Positions 13,205 through 26,000 of a DNA stretch of 64,000 bases are shown piece after piece. The first letter of the stretch is position 1, and each line of letters starts with the position of its first letter. The stretch is from positions 22,952,184-23,016,183 of the forward strand of contig CAIIXF020000012.1 of the NCBI GenBank assembly GCA_903813345.2, given 5' to 3'. The DNA is from Owenia fusiformis. Lineage: Eukaryota > Annelida > Polychaeta > Sabellida > Oweniidae. A program made the position numbers and the translations under genes. The notes under the pieces were generated by a model. It was not told the DNA's origin. It ran no database searches and saw only the letters and a list, made by a program, of their open reading frames with translations.

Positions 13205-14075
13205 TATATACTAAATTTGTCGTCTAGGAGCTCACAATTCAAGGTAAAAACATAACATATAGCATATTCTCTCTAATAAACGCACATATCTACTATATTT
13301 GATCGATTTAAGGTATAGAAGTAAATTTTCACCTATTATCGCCCACCATCATAATTTTTTAGAATTCCCGGGGATTTAGCTGCTTGAAACCTCTCCCCCA
13401 CGGGAATTTGCTAAGCGCACTGTGCGTTTATTAGAGATAATATGGTAATTAATAAGGGGAATCATCCGCCATCTTCAGATCATGGCTTGATAGGCTTTTA
13501 TGCAAACCAATCTAATCATTTGATAAAATCTCCTTTTATGGATAATGAAAAACAGCCGTTTTTATATAATTCGAGTACTCTCAAGCAATTATATCCATTT
13601 ATATGGTGGTACTTATTCCCCTTCTCAACTGTCATAATGTTTTTATATTCCCAGGGAATACAAAGTTCCATCAGACTGATGCAATGCATGATATAAACAG
13701 TAAGACATACTTGAAAAACTGTCAGTATGCTTAAATTGTATTATTCTAGAAAAAACAATAAGTAATATTTTAGATACGACACTATCCTTCAATTCAGGTA
13801 CATCATTCAGGAAATCATACATTTTGGACAGAAATTTTAAAGACTAGCACATCCAGAGATACATTAGATGCATATAGTCAGTGATACATAAAAGAATCAA
13901 TGTTAAACTCATGTTGATTGATTACTCATGATTAGTCATGCTTCATCGAGCACATTATGGGGAAATTATTTCAGCATCATACTATTCTGATGTTAATTAA
14001 CAATTTCTACTATATTGAGTATATCTAACCAGAAAGTCTGTGATTTAGCCAATATTATCAGTGGGATCATAGTTT

Positions 14076-14187
14076 TTTTATGTCACCACCAGAAGTGGTG
14101 ACATATTGTTATAGTCTCCACCTTTTATGTGGATAGTGTTTGGCATCCGGCAGTCCATGTATGGCATTTGTAACAAATGGCAGGTGT
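14076..14187. repeat. Hairpin-headed dispersed repeat, copy 1
   Basis: Starts with the hairpin TGTCACCAC-cagaa-GTGGTGACA, continues TATTGTTATAGTC, and ends near AACAAATGGCAGGTG. The same head and tail recur at 26,636-26,757. It has no coding capacity, and its class (SINE, MITE or other) is undetermined. Confidence 0.7.
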
Positions 14188-16740
14188 CTATTATTTCTAT
14201 CCAGGAATCTTATGAAATTCATAAGATTAGTCTAAAAGAATTGAAAGTTTTCTGACTAAAAATATTCTATATTATATTTCATAGTATTCTCTTTATATTG
14301 AATTTTCAAAAAATAAACTTTCAAAATTGATGAAAGATTTGCAAACTTTGTAAAAGATGGTTGTAGACATTTACATATTTACCATGTAAGAATAAAACAA
14401 AATTTGCATATATTTGTATTTCTTTTTGTGAACGAACTTCTTTAAGAATACCTTTTTAGTTCTGCTCGATTATACAATGAGACAAATACATCCCTATTAC
14501 GATTCATCGAGTATTATAAATAGCTTAGAATCATTGATCAGTAAGAATTGAGATATACTGAGCTGAATATATCACTGTCTTGATTCAAATCAATATATTG
14601 AATTCACACAATATGCGAAATAAGCAGATGATCTTGTAATGTTATCATGCTCAGAAGATCATAGGAAACCTATTAGTCAGCATGAAGAAAATTAGTTTAA
14701 ACAAAGTTGCATCCTGTGTCAAGGACCGGTTAGTAGTTACTATATTCCAGTGGATTTGAACTCTACTCAGGACCCTTTGATTACCATTGATTACTATTTT
14801 GGAGCTATAAGAGCTGATTGGCTGATTCAGACACATCGACATTGTATAATAAAACCTGTATAAATGACTCTTTTGGTACCTCAGAGTAGTGTCCTAATTT
14901 TGAGATGTCACAGTAGCATTGCAGCCATGTCTTTTATGGCTAGTATTGGCTAGTAGCCTTGTGTTAGGAATACAGGAATATCATATTGTCAAATTTTGAC
15001 CTTAGACTATAATATCAAAAGAAAAAAAATGGCCCAAATATTTAATATTCAAGACCAGAAATATAAATTCCCATGTTCAATTCTAGTAGCTACAAGATGT
15101 CAAAACTGATAAGTTAGTCTTAGCTGGTTAGTCTTATTACTGCTTTGAAAATTGAAACATCTATTGATACATGGATATATTAAATCTATAAGATCGCTCA
15201 TTTCCCAAATGAGCTCCTCAAATCCCATAATAATCTTATTCTCTTGTTTCAAAGGAAGAAATTTCCCATGAGTCCCAGGAAGATGTCTCATACTTTGATG
15301 TTGGGTTCAGAAATTGGCTTTTGTTATAAGTATACTCATTAGAAGAAGTGTCAAGAAAGACAGTTAGAACAGTCTGTTGTTATAAATGTTTATGTTTTTT
15401 TTAATATCACAAACATGGATCCTACAGTAATAAATCAGTAGACCTAATTCTTAAAATTTTAGAATCCTACATTTTGTATCATATTTACAAATTGAAGTGG
15501 TTTCATTCTAGCATATGATCCAGGACTTTATGCAAGACAATACTGTAGTGTCAATTATAAGTAGATGTACTTGTTAATAACAATCATGTAAGTGACAATA
15601 AAAGAAATATATGACATATGTCACATAATTGCACTATCTTGGAGAACATTATCTCCTTACCAGATGTTTTGTAGGTGTCATATCTGTTTCGTTTGTTTCC
15701 ATCTTGTAGGGTTATCTATTGAGATAAGAAATAAGGTATATATGGGTACATTGATCAAATGCATGGAAGGTAACAATTTTTGCATGTATATTGAGGCTAT
15801 CAGAGCTAAAAATATTTTTTCTCTGAATCCAGAATTTCCAATAAATGAAGCCATTTTTTTAAACATCCTAAATGTGTAACAAATTCAAACTTCTTACTAT
15901 TAGGTCAATTCTGGCCATTAACTTTTTGGGGTATTTAAAAGTCAGAAAGCCCTTCAGAACTGCCTTCGCATTGTATAGATAAAGCTTTTGGAACATGTTC
16001 AGCCTCATCTCATGTCTGATTTAATGGCCGAATTCCCTGAAAATACCTCCGGCATCCTCAATCTAATTGACCAAATGTACAAAAGGCTAAAGGTTTTCTT
16101 GTGCCATTTTTACCAGAATCTTGTTTATTTTGAGGAATTTGTAACTGCTTCCATGGTGAAATTATAACCGCCAATAATCTTGCCTATTGTTTTCATTAAT
16201 TCTGTCTGTTGTCAGAATTTCTAATAAAATTCCTGACAGGCCATAAGTGATTCCACTCATCATATTTCTAAATTAATTGGTTTGGGAAATGCATGGAACC
16301 AGAGACCAACATCATGGCAGACATTTAATGACAGTTGACACTGTAATCTCCAGTGCACAAACTCCACATGTTGCCAAAGTTATAAAACTGTTACTTGGAA
16401 ATGACAAGATCAAGTCAGTTAGATATACAATGTATTTTCTACGGGCCTGATCAGTGATGCACAAAGTCATTCAGAATTCTTCATGTTCATGAAGAAAATG
16501 TAACATATCAAGTAGTTTATATTTTCTATGCTCAAAAATTTGTGGAGGTGGTTGTTTGTTTTGTTTTTGTATCATGATATGTTTTTTCTATATCATGTAT
16601 CATATTTGTATGTTTATGTCATTTTGTTTTGTTTGTATAACATGATTATTAGTAATTCAATGTTTTACTGTAAAATCCATTAAGGTAGACATCTAGATTT
16701 TCGTATATGTCTATTGTACTATATATAGACAAACACACTA
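14188..16740. other. No recognisable gene
   Basis: AT-rich sequence upstream of the first readable SPPL3 exon. Nothing with family resemblance was found; probably SPPL3 intron 1. Confidence 0.4.
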
Positions 16741-17077
16741 TATTGTACTGTTTATTATAGTATAACTTATATTTTCTTTTACTTATCTTTTACTTGCAGG
16801 GCATATTCCATGGTAGATTCTTCAAGAGTCTCCACATTTGTGATCTCAATACTCCTTATATTGTACTGTTTATTGTACTATAACTTGTATCTTTCTTCTA
16901 CTTGCAGGGCATATTCCATGGTAGATTCTTCAAGAGTCTCCACATTTGTGATTTCAATACTCCTTATATTGTACTGTTTATTGTACTATAACTTGTATCT
17001 TTCTTCTACTTGCAGGGCATATTCCATGGTAGATTCTTCAAGAGTCTCCACATTTGTGATCTCAATACTCCTTATAG
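16741..17077 (+). repeat. Tandem triplication of the SPPL3 exon 2 acceptor (108-bp unit)
   Basis: A unit holding the polypyrimidine tract, TTGCAG acceptor and 5' half of exon 2 occurs three times. Acceptor AGs end at 16,799, 16,907 and 17,015, exactly 108 bp apart; the first upstream tract is about 10 bp longer and more diverged. Only the third copy continues into the complete exon (IVYGSFR and donor). The unit is a multiple of three and has no stop, so each acceptor gives an open product, longer by 36 or 72 residues than the last one. Confidence 0.92.
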
Positions 17078-20000
17078 TTTATGGAAGCTTCAGGTGAGTC
17101 GTTCATCATATAATTATATTAATATTGTATTATTTTAATCAATTTAGAAAAATGAAACACTCTTTATATTAGCTTATCTTTCAATAGAATTAAGAAACAC
17201 AAGTAAATCTAAATATAAAGAATAGATGTATGTATTAAAAAATAAGAAGTATTGAATGTAAAATTGGATATGGTTTGGCTCATTACAGAGCTGCTTCAAC
17301 CTAGAAATAGACTTAAGGGTATGCTTAAAGTCAACCTCTGAACACTGGGCTCCTCCAAACATCACAGAGGGGATGATCTCTAGAGCCCTGTGTTCATTGT
17401 ATGACTTACAGTATTTTTGACAGAAAATCATTTTCTATTTCAAGATCTCCTACTTTGATCTCACAAAATATTTATATTTAACAAAACACATTTTAATACA
17501 TATAACATGTATTATTGATTTTTTTATTTTAAATTATTTTTAAACGTTAATTCTCATGATTATATTTTTTCTGAAAACATATTCAGTTATTTCCATTTCT
17601 GTGTTTTCATCTGTAGATGATCTGGGTATTATATGTTATCAGTGAGGCATGTTACTCTAAAGTGTCACAGATTAGCGTCACAGGCTACAATATACAAAAA
17701 ATATAATATAATATTGTTATGTATTCCAATGGAGAAATCAATATCAAGACTATTGGAATTCAAGAAAATTGTTTCTGATATTTTTAAGAAAGCGAAGAAG
17801 CGTAGCATTCATTCTAATATGTTTTTTTGGCCAAAAAGATTAAGAAAATTGGTTCATAAGTGAGGATTGAACTCATCCATGCATGAAAGTAGAACTGTTT
17901 TGAGGGACCAAAGGTGTTCTAAATACACTTCTTTACTTCTAGAAATTGATCTCCATGGAAACAATCCTCTTTTGTTTGTAGATCTCTTAATCTGGAGCAG
18001 GAAAACAAAGAGAAGAGCAAAGAGAAAGAAAAGGAAGCTTATACCAATGGCACAGCACAACCTGGCAGTCCTAGTGCACCAGAACAGGAACAAAGTAAGA
18101 TATTGATATTCTTTGCTCTTGTGTTCCCAAGGGGTAGGGGACCAGTGGAGGAGGGGGTCATGAACTTGCTGCCATTAGTTGTAATTCTTATCCTAGATGA
18201 CCCTAAAATACTTTATATTCAAAATATTATGTAACTGACACAACCAACAAATTTGACATAAACCTTCTTTTCTGAATAAATCAAAACTTCAAAAAAGATT
18301 CTCACCTTGGAAAGTTAGTATAACAATGATTTTTTAATAAGCATCTTAATTACGTAATGTTTCATTTCTTCTTGCAGATGTACAGACAATTGACTCATGT
18401 CAGGCAATGTTTCTGCCAATCGGGGCATCAATCTCTCTCCTCATTATGTTTTTATTCTTCGACTCACTTCAGATGGTTTTTGCCGTCTGTACAGCCAGTA
18501 AGTAAAAAACTATTTTTAGGGTTTTATGAAAAACATATAATTATGTGTTTTTAACATTTTAATCTGTCTATAGTAAATCATATTTTTGCCATCCAAAGAA
18601 ACAACCTTGTTTGTAACATATTGATTAGTATTTCATTACTTTAATCTAGATAGAGGTGAAGTATACATGTATATAGGGGTGGGGGTCACAATGTTTTGAA
18701 GCAAGACTAAAAAATAATCAATCCCATCATGGTTGAAGATCTGTCATACATAGACAACCATTGTATGATTTTCTCCTGGCACAAATACTAATGAAATATT
18801 GCATGTAAAATATGTTCGCCTTTTCAAAGTTCTAGGTTGTTCACCTTTAAATGATGAATAATTCAATGACTCCTCCACTTACTTCCATTGAGTTAAAGTT
18901 CTAGAATGAATATGTTCTTCTTCAATTAATCAATCATTGGAAGATTTCCTATACTTTGCATTTGGTTGTTTTTATAATTCTCAATCGGATGTAATATAAT
19001 TCCCACTTGTTTGCTTTTTGGGTGTGATATAATTCTCAACTGGATATAATATAATTCTCAAATGGGTGCAAAATAATTCTCAATTAAATGCAGTATAATA
19101 CTCAACTGGCAAAGTAATTCTCAACTTGGTGTGAAGTAAATTTCAACTGGGTGCAAAATTACTTCCAACTGGTTGAGGCTAAACACCCAGTCACTTCAAT
19201 GCAAATTATCCAAAAATGCCAAAATAATTTGTGCTAACATAAAACATCAGTCCAATGAAAACCTCTTTCATGATTCTTTGTTTTGTTCTTGTTATATCAA
19301 TATTCAGAGTAAAAGCATGTTGACCTTAAAAATCAATGTCATATAATTAGTTATGACTAGGTTAACTGAAAGATTAACTTATTATGTATCACAACATATC
19401 GATTTTTAACTATGCGGAACTGTGCTTTTTAATTAGAACAAATAAGCCTGCTGCGATAAAAATATTGTGTTGGTTAACCGATGAAGGATTGAATTATGAC
19501 ATCAATAAAGTTGAACTGATATTTTATATAGAGAATCATAAAAAAATGATTGTGTTGCGTCTCAGAATATTGATCACATCTTGATGATGTTATGAACATA
19601 TAAGGCATCATGGCATTTATACAATAAATTATTTCAAATGTGTATTTTTCTGATTTGGCTCATAACGAGAAAAACATCATGTCCAGCTTCAGGAAATATG
19701 GCTATGTTTATGATTGAACGGAGGGTAAAATCAATATAAGCCATTTCTTGATGATTTGATGTGCATATACTGTATAAGGATGTCATTTTAATATATACAG
19801 TATTAAGTAACTTCATGAATGTTGTAATGCAAGAAGCCCCTGTGTCCCCCAACCAACATAAATACCAAATCTAGGGAGGGAGATAAATAATAAGGGAGCG
19901 GGACTAGAGACATTATGATATAACACATTTTATATTTATTTATTTATTTTTTTGTTTCAGTTCTAGCCACAGTAGCTTTTGCGTTCCTACTCCTTCCAAT

Positions 20001-23000
20001 GTGCCAGTATTTATGTAGACCATTCGTTCACAACCAAAAGTAAGTATTAAGATTCTTTATTGTGAAACAATGTCAAACATATACAAGCATAATTCCTTGA
20101 AATTTCAACAATACATGCCAAGTACCATGACAAGTACCATGCCAAGTACCATAATAAAAGATAATAGTAATGGAGTTATCCTTGGTTTTTGATTGGGTCT
20201 CTCGTAAGAGAGGCTGTTTACATTGGATCTTATACAAGACAAAATAAGATCACAACATGCACTTTTAAAACCACCAAGTTAATAAAATGTAGTGAACCTC
20301 CTCAATTTATGTTAAAGTGTTGTAAAAACTAGTTTTATACTCCAAAGCTAGTTATATATTGGCATCAATGTACCTAGTTCCTAGGTATAGAATAGAATCT
20401 TTTCTATAATCATTTTTTCTGTATAAAAAGTTGTACAAATACAATATTGTTGAAAGAAATCATACAGTAGTTGCATATGCTATAATATCGTATTTATATA
20501 TAATATTAGCCTTATTTAGCATAGTAGTTTTGATAAAAAGAGTAAGGGAAAGGGGGGGGGGCAGGGGAAAAGGCAAGAGGGTGACTTTTTGTGATTTTCT
20601 GCTCGATGGTTTGAGCTTGGTGAGGGGGTTTTTATGTTCCCAGTGTGTATTTTACTACGTTATGAAATGTTTGAGTTTCAACCATTGCTGTTCCATAAGT
20701 TCAGGTTTTTTTCTTCTTTGGCTGATGCTTTCTTCTATTTTTTTCTCTGTTTTTAGGAAGTTTTGCCAGCCTATCATATTAGGTCTCCTTATTTTCCTTT
20801 TACATGTGTTTAGGAATATCTTTTGTTTCAGGTATAGATGTTCGTTTTCTGTTTTTCCATCTCCGAAAAGGAATTTCTCAATCGTGGGTACATCTTCGTC
20901 AAGTTGGTTGAAAGATGTTATTAGGAAGTCTTGTACGGCCTCACAATGGTATATTCCATGTTCTAAAGTATCTATGTCACTACGGCATAGACTGCATATA
21001 TCAGTGTTATAGCCGTCTATGTTCATTTGTTTTAGTTGTTTGTTATAGTATAGTATCCGGAAGAATATTTTTATTTGGAAATATTTCTCTTTTGTCCTGA
21101 GAATATTTTTTCTATTTTTGTGGATTTTGGCCCACATCAATGGATTTTGTAGTTGCAGTTTGTTTTGCCACTTATCTTCCATCTTCTTTGGCAGTTTCAC
21201 AGCATTGTTCTTTTTTAGTAAAATCTTGTAAACTTCTTTATTGTTTGTCTTTTTTAACCATTCTGTGTTAATTGTGACATTCGGATTCTCGGTTTCTTCT
21301 TCATTTTCTCTTGGGTGTCTTAATTTTCTTTTCCAATTTTGGGGGATGGCTGTAATTATACTGTTATATTTCAAAGTATTCCTTTGGTTCATAACAATAT
21401 CATATTTATGGCCTAATTCTGCTGCTGTGAGGAATCGATTTTCGTCCTGGATGTCTTTTATAAATTCAATACCTTTTTGTATCCATACTTCGTTTTTCAT
21501 GATTTCTCCATTGATTTTTATCTGTTCATTGTGCCATAATGATTGTTGCTCTGGGTTTCTCGTATCCGGAATTGTTTGATATTTTAGACTGCACCAATTT
21601 TTGTAGACTGTCTTCAGGTACCTTAAGTCTAAAACATTTATTTTGTCACTATTTTTTGAAAGGTTCAAAGCCCATACTTCTCCCTGCGTCAGGTTCTTCA
21701 GGTAGTAGTTCCATATCTTCTTCCATTTGCCACTATATGTAGGGTCTATATATTTCTTTATCCATTTGATGCTTAGGTTTTTTACGTATGATTGTAAGTG
21801 GAGCATGTTTAGGCCACCTCTCTCTTGTTCGTTCATCATTATCTTTCTTCCAATTTTGTCTGGCTTCTCATCCCATATAAAGTTGAAAAACATGTTTTCT
21901 ATTTCTTTGATAAAGTCATCTGTTGGTGTGAGCACTGTACATAGATATGTCAGCTGAGATACGAGGAGTGATTTTATCATTATTATTTTTCCTAGAGGTG
22001 TGATGTTTCTACTTTTCCATGCTCTAATAAGTCCTTGAATTTTGTTTCTTTTCTCTGGGAAATTTAAACTGTTTATGTCTCTTCCATCTAAAGGAATGGT
22101 TATACCAAGGACTTTTATATCTTTATCTTGGTATTTTAGCCCTGATGCCATGCTTTCATCTCTTACTTGTTGCTGTAATAGTGCATTTTCTCTGCCTATC
22201 ACGGCTTCTTCTGTTTTGTGGAGATTGATGTTCAGTCCTGAGATTTCTCCAAAATTTCTGAACTTTTTAATTACTTTTTTCGCGGATGCAATATTTCTTA
22301 CAAAGACTGATGTATCATCGGCGTATTGTGAGATCTTTACTTCTCCATCTGGTATTTGTATGCCTTCAATTTCTTCATCTCTTCTGATTGATTCACTCAA
22401 TATTTCGGCACATAGAATAAATAAATACGGACTTAGGGGGCATCCCTGTCGTACTCCTCTGTTCAGGTTAAAGTAGCGTGATGTATACCCGTTATTTATT
22501 ACTGAGCTTTTTGCATCATTGTATATGGTTTTGATCCATTTTCTAAAGTCTGGTCCAAAATTGAAGTAATCTAGCGTCCGATCAATAAATTTCCATTCCA
22601 CTGTGTCAAAAGCTTTTTCAAAGTCGATGAAAAGCATTATGCCAGATTCATTGTTTGATTTAAGGTGTTCCATACAGTCTATTATGAGTCTAATATTTTC
22701 TGATATATTTCTCCCTTTAATAAAACCTGTTTGGTCTTCGTTAATTATTTTTTTTAAATGGGCTTTCATTCTTTCTGCTAGACATCCTGTAATTATTTTG
22801 TAGTCTGTGTTTAGCAGTGATATTGGTCGCCAATTTAATAGGCATAGAATGTCACGGTCTTTTTTAGGTAGTTGGGTTATAATGCTTCTTTTTTGTTCGG
22901 TTGATAATTCTTCTTTATCCAATGCTTCCTTGTAGCTTTTTACCAGTATTGGCACAACTGGTTCTTGGAAACATCTATAAAATTCGCTTGTTAAGCCGTC

Positions 23001-26000
23001 GCTACCTGGTGACTTCCCGGTCTTCAGGGACTTGATCTGTGTTGTTATTTCTTCTAAGGTAATATAGCCCTCGCAGCTCTGTTTTTCCTCTTCTGTGAGA
23101 CTGGTGATTGATTTTATAGCAGGGAAGAATGTTTCTGAGTGCTGCCTAATGTTTGGGAGCCTGCTTCTGTACAGTTCTTCATAGAACCTTGCACTTTCTT
23201 TCCTTATTTGTTCAGGATCATTTAGTTCCCTGCCATCGTCTGTATTCAGTTGTGTGATGTTCTTTTTTGCAAAATTTCTTTTTTCTAACTTCAGGAAGTA
23301 ACTAGATTGTTTTTTACCTTCTTCCGCCCATCTTATTTTTGCTCGAAGTATTGCGCCCTTTGCTTTTTCATCATTCATCTCTTCTATCTCTCTTTGGAGT
23401 TGTTGTTCTTCTTCTCGTAGCTGTGTTTCATGGATGTAGTTATCTCTTAGGTTTGCCTCTATTTCTTGTAGCCGTCTTATTTTGTTGGTGATATCTAGGT
23501 GTTTTCCAGCGTTTTTTTGCTTAGAGTACCTAATGGACTCTGTTTTGATTTTGAATTTTATGAGTTCCCATAAATTTTGAGCAGTCATGTCCTTGTGCTC
23601 TTCAACCAAACCTCTGATTAGGTTTTTTATCAAAGCTACATATTCTCTATCTTCTGTTAACCTTGCATTGAATTTCCACAAACCCGGGCCACGCTCTTGA
23701 GTGCCCATCCTTAGTTGCAATTGAACAAATTGGTGGTCAGCTATTTTGTAGGATTTTGGAGTGTGAATGTCTACGTCACTGGTATTGTTGATTAGTGGAG
23801 AGGCTATAAGGAAATAATCTAGTCTGGATTTCGTAGTGGTAGCGGCATTTGACCAGGTGAAATTTCTTTTGGTAGGGTTATTTACTCTCCATATGTCCAC
23901 AAGATCATGTTCCTCCATTAGCTGCTTTATCTGCTGTCTTGTGTTTCTATGTGCATCCTGGTTGGTATTGCCTGTTTGGCTTTCTTTATCTTTGTTTGGC
24001 TCTAGGGGCACGTTGAAATCTCCTCCTATTATAATAGAATAATGATTACGCCCTTCTCTCAGTTTTTTTGCGATATTGTTGAAAAGAGTATTGTTGTCAT
24101 TGTTATGTCCATATATGTTCACTAAGGTTATTTCCTTTCCTTCTATTTTAGTATTTATTATTATGTATCTTCCATCTTCTCCGATGTCGCTGTCTTCAAT
24201 TTGGATGTCTGCCTTATGAGAGAATAGTATACCAACTCCGACTGAATTTGTGGCCCTTTCTGTAAAATATGATGTCATGCCCCATTCATTTTCCCATTGT
24301 TTTGCTTGTTTCATGCCGCAGTGGGTCTCTTGTATGAGTAGAACGTCATAATTTTCGTTCCGAGCGTGTAAGAAGAGTTTTCTTCTTTTTACCTGGTCTT
24401 GCAAGCCCCTCACATTAATGGTACCTATTTTAACCACCATCGTCCTTGTATTTGTATATAGGCCCTCTTGAAATTAGCCCTGCCCCCTTTTTTATATACA
24501 TAATAATGTCTTTTATTTGACACTTTTCTATGTTTTTAAGGCACTTAGGAAAATGCCTCATTTTTTTTTTGTAAAAAAGATAGAAATACGAAAGTTGCAA
24601 AGAATGAGAAGATTGAGGAGAAATTGACAAATCAACCTGAAAAGTTAATCGGTCAATTTTCCATCATGTGGGATTGAGACTTCCAGGGTACTCCTTGAAA
24701 ATTATTTTCTTGTGCGATTGAAACGGAGTTGAGGTTTGCTATTTAGACATTGATTGTGCTATAGGCTGTGGTTGACATTAACTCCGATACTATTTGCCTA
24801 AAAATAAATAAAAAATTGATCTAGCCTACAGTCACAGTGACCTAAAAAGGGAAACTGTTTTTTGAAAAAGCGAAGATAATTTTACCTTGAAATTGTCAGT
24901 GTTTATCCCTCTTTGTATTGTCTAGGACTGGGGGTTGAATACATGAAGCGCTAGGTAAAGCCGGCCTCTCGCGTGTTATTATCGGAAACTTCTTATGATT
25001 AGGTTGTAAAGTTGAGAAATTGCTGAAATTATTATGATTTTTGAATTTTTCTTTTCCGCTGACGTCATTGAGGAAGGTAATTCATTTTGATTGGTTGAGC
25101 CAGCGTTATGCGCGCGCAGCGTATCGATTACCTAGTAACGGCTTTATTGATAAACAAATATGTGTGTTTTTACCTTGGAAAGCTTTACTTCCTTGTTTTT
25201 GTTTCATGTTTTCAACCCCTTCGTCCTCTATTTTTGTGAAGAGAAAATATCTTAATTTACTTTCTCGATAAAACTGATAATATTAGCGTAATATAAGTTT
25301 CGGTTGGCTTATGAGGGGAGTTATTTAGTGTGGAAATTAACGGGTTTTGATACTGTATTTTTGTCTGACGGTAAAACATTTTCTCAGGGTTGTTGTCTCT
25401 TAATCGTCTTTGAGTGTGGCCCTGGGCTGCTTTTCATCCCTGTTTCTGGTCTTGCTTAGCGCTTCTGTGTAGATGGCATCCAGGTTTACTTTCTTTCCGT
25501 CGATCCATAAATGCAAGCCTGCCCATCTGTACTTTTTCTGGCCCTCTTTTGCAGGTTTAATATACGTTTTGAAGGCTTGACTTTTTATATTGCGTGCTTC
25601 TTCCGGCAGGTCTTCACCGATTTTACTGTTTATAGGTGGTTTTTTAACCCACGCCTTTGATCTGATTTGTTCAGCCGTTGGTGCATCTGCAAGTTGTACT
25701 ATCAATGGTCTAGCTTTAGTTTTAATTTGTTGTTGTTCTAAGCGTCCGATTCTGTACGCATTCAGCACCCGGACGGGACAGAGTTTTGTTAACTCAGTTT
25801 CTGCCGCTTTGATGGGAATTTCCGTCCTTTCCTCTGGAAGATCATAAATAATGACATTGTTTCTTCTGAGAGACATGTTCACTTCAATGTTTTTTATCTG
25901 TAGTTCGCGCATTCCGCCTATCAATTCCGGTCTTTTCTCCATTTTTTCTTTCAAATCCGAAAAATCGTTGTTGATTTTTTCGATCTTTTCTTCCATTTTC

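Larger units (their letters stand above)
10810..13445. mobile_element. TA-flanked inverted-repeat element hosting a nested mariner
   Basis: The left end (CCGTATTATCTCTATTAAAC, then GCACA) mirrors the right end (TGTGCG, TTTATTAGAGATAATATGG). Both are flanked by TA, suggesting the Tc1/mariner target duplication. Inside each end are further CTCTCTAATAAACGCACA motifs (near 10,835 and 13,268). Removing the mariner at 11,243-13,204 leaves about 670 bp without coding sequence, so this is a non-autonomous element into which an autonomous mariner jumped. A relative lies at 33,939-34,716. Confidence 0.75.

Noticed and set aside
20431-24042. Series of + strand ORFs of 60-190 codons
   Set aside because: Antisense shadows of the intact LINE ORF2 on the - strand.
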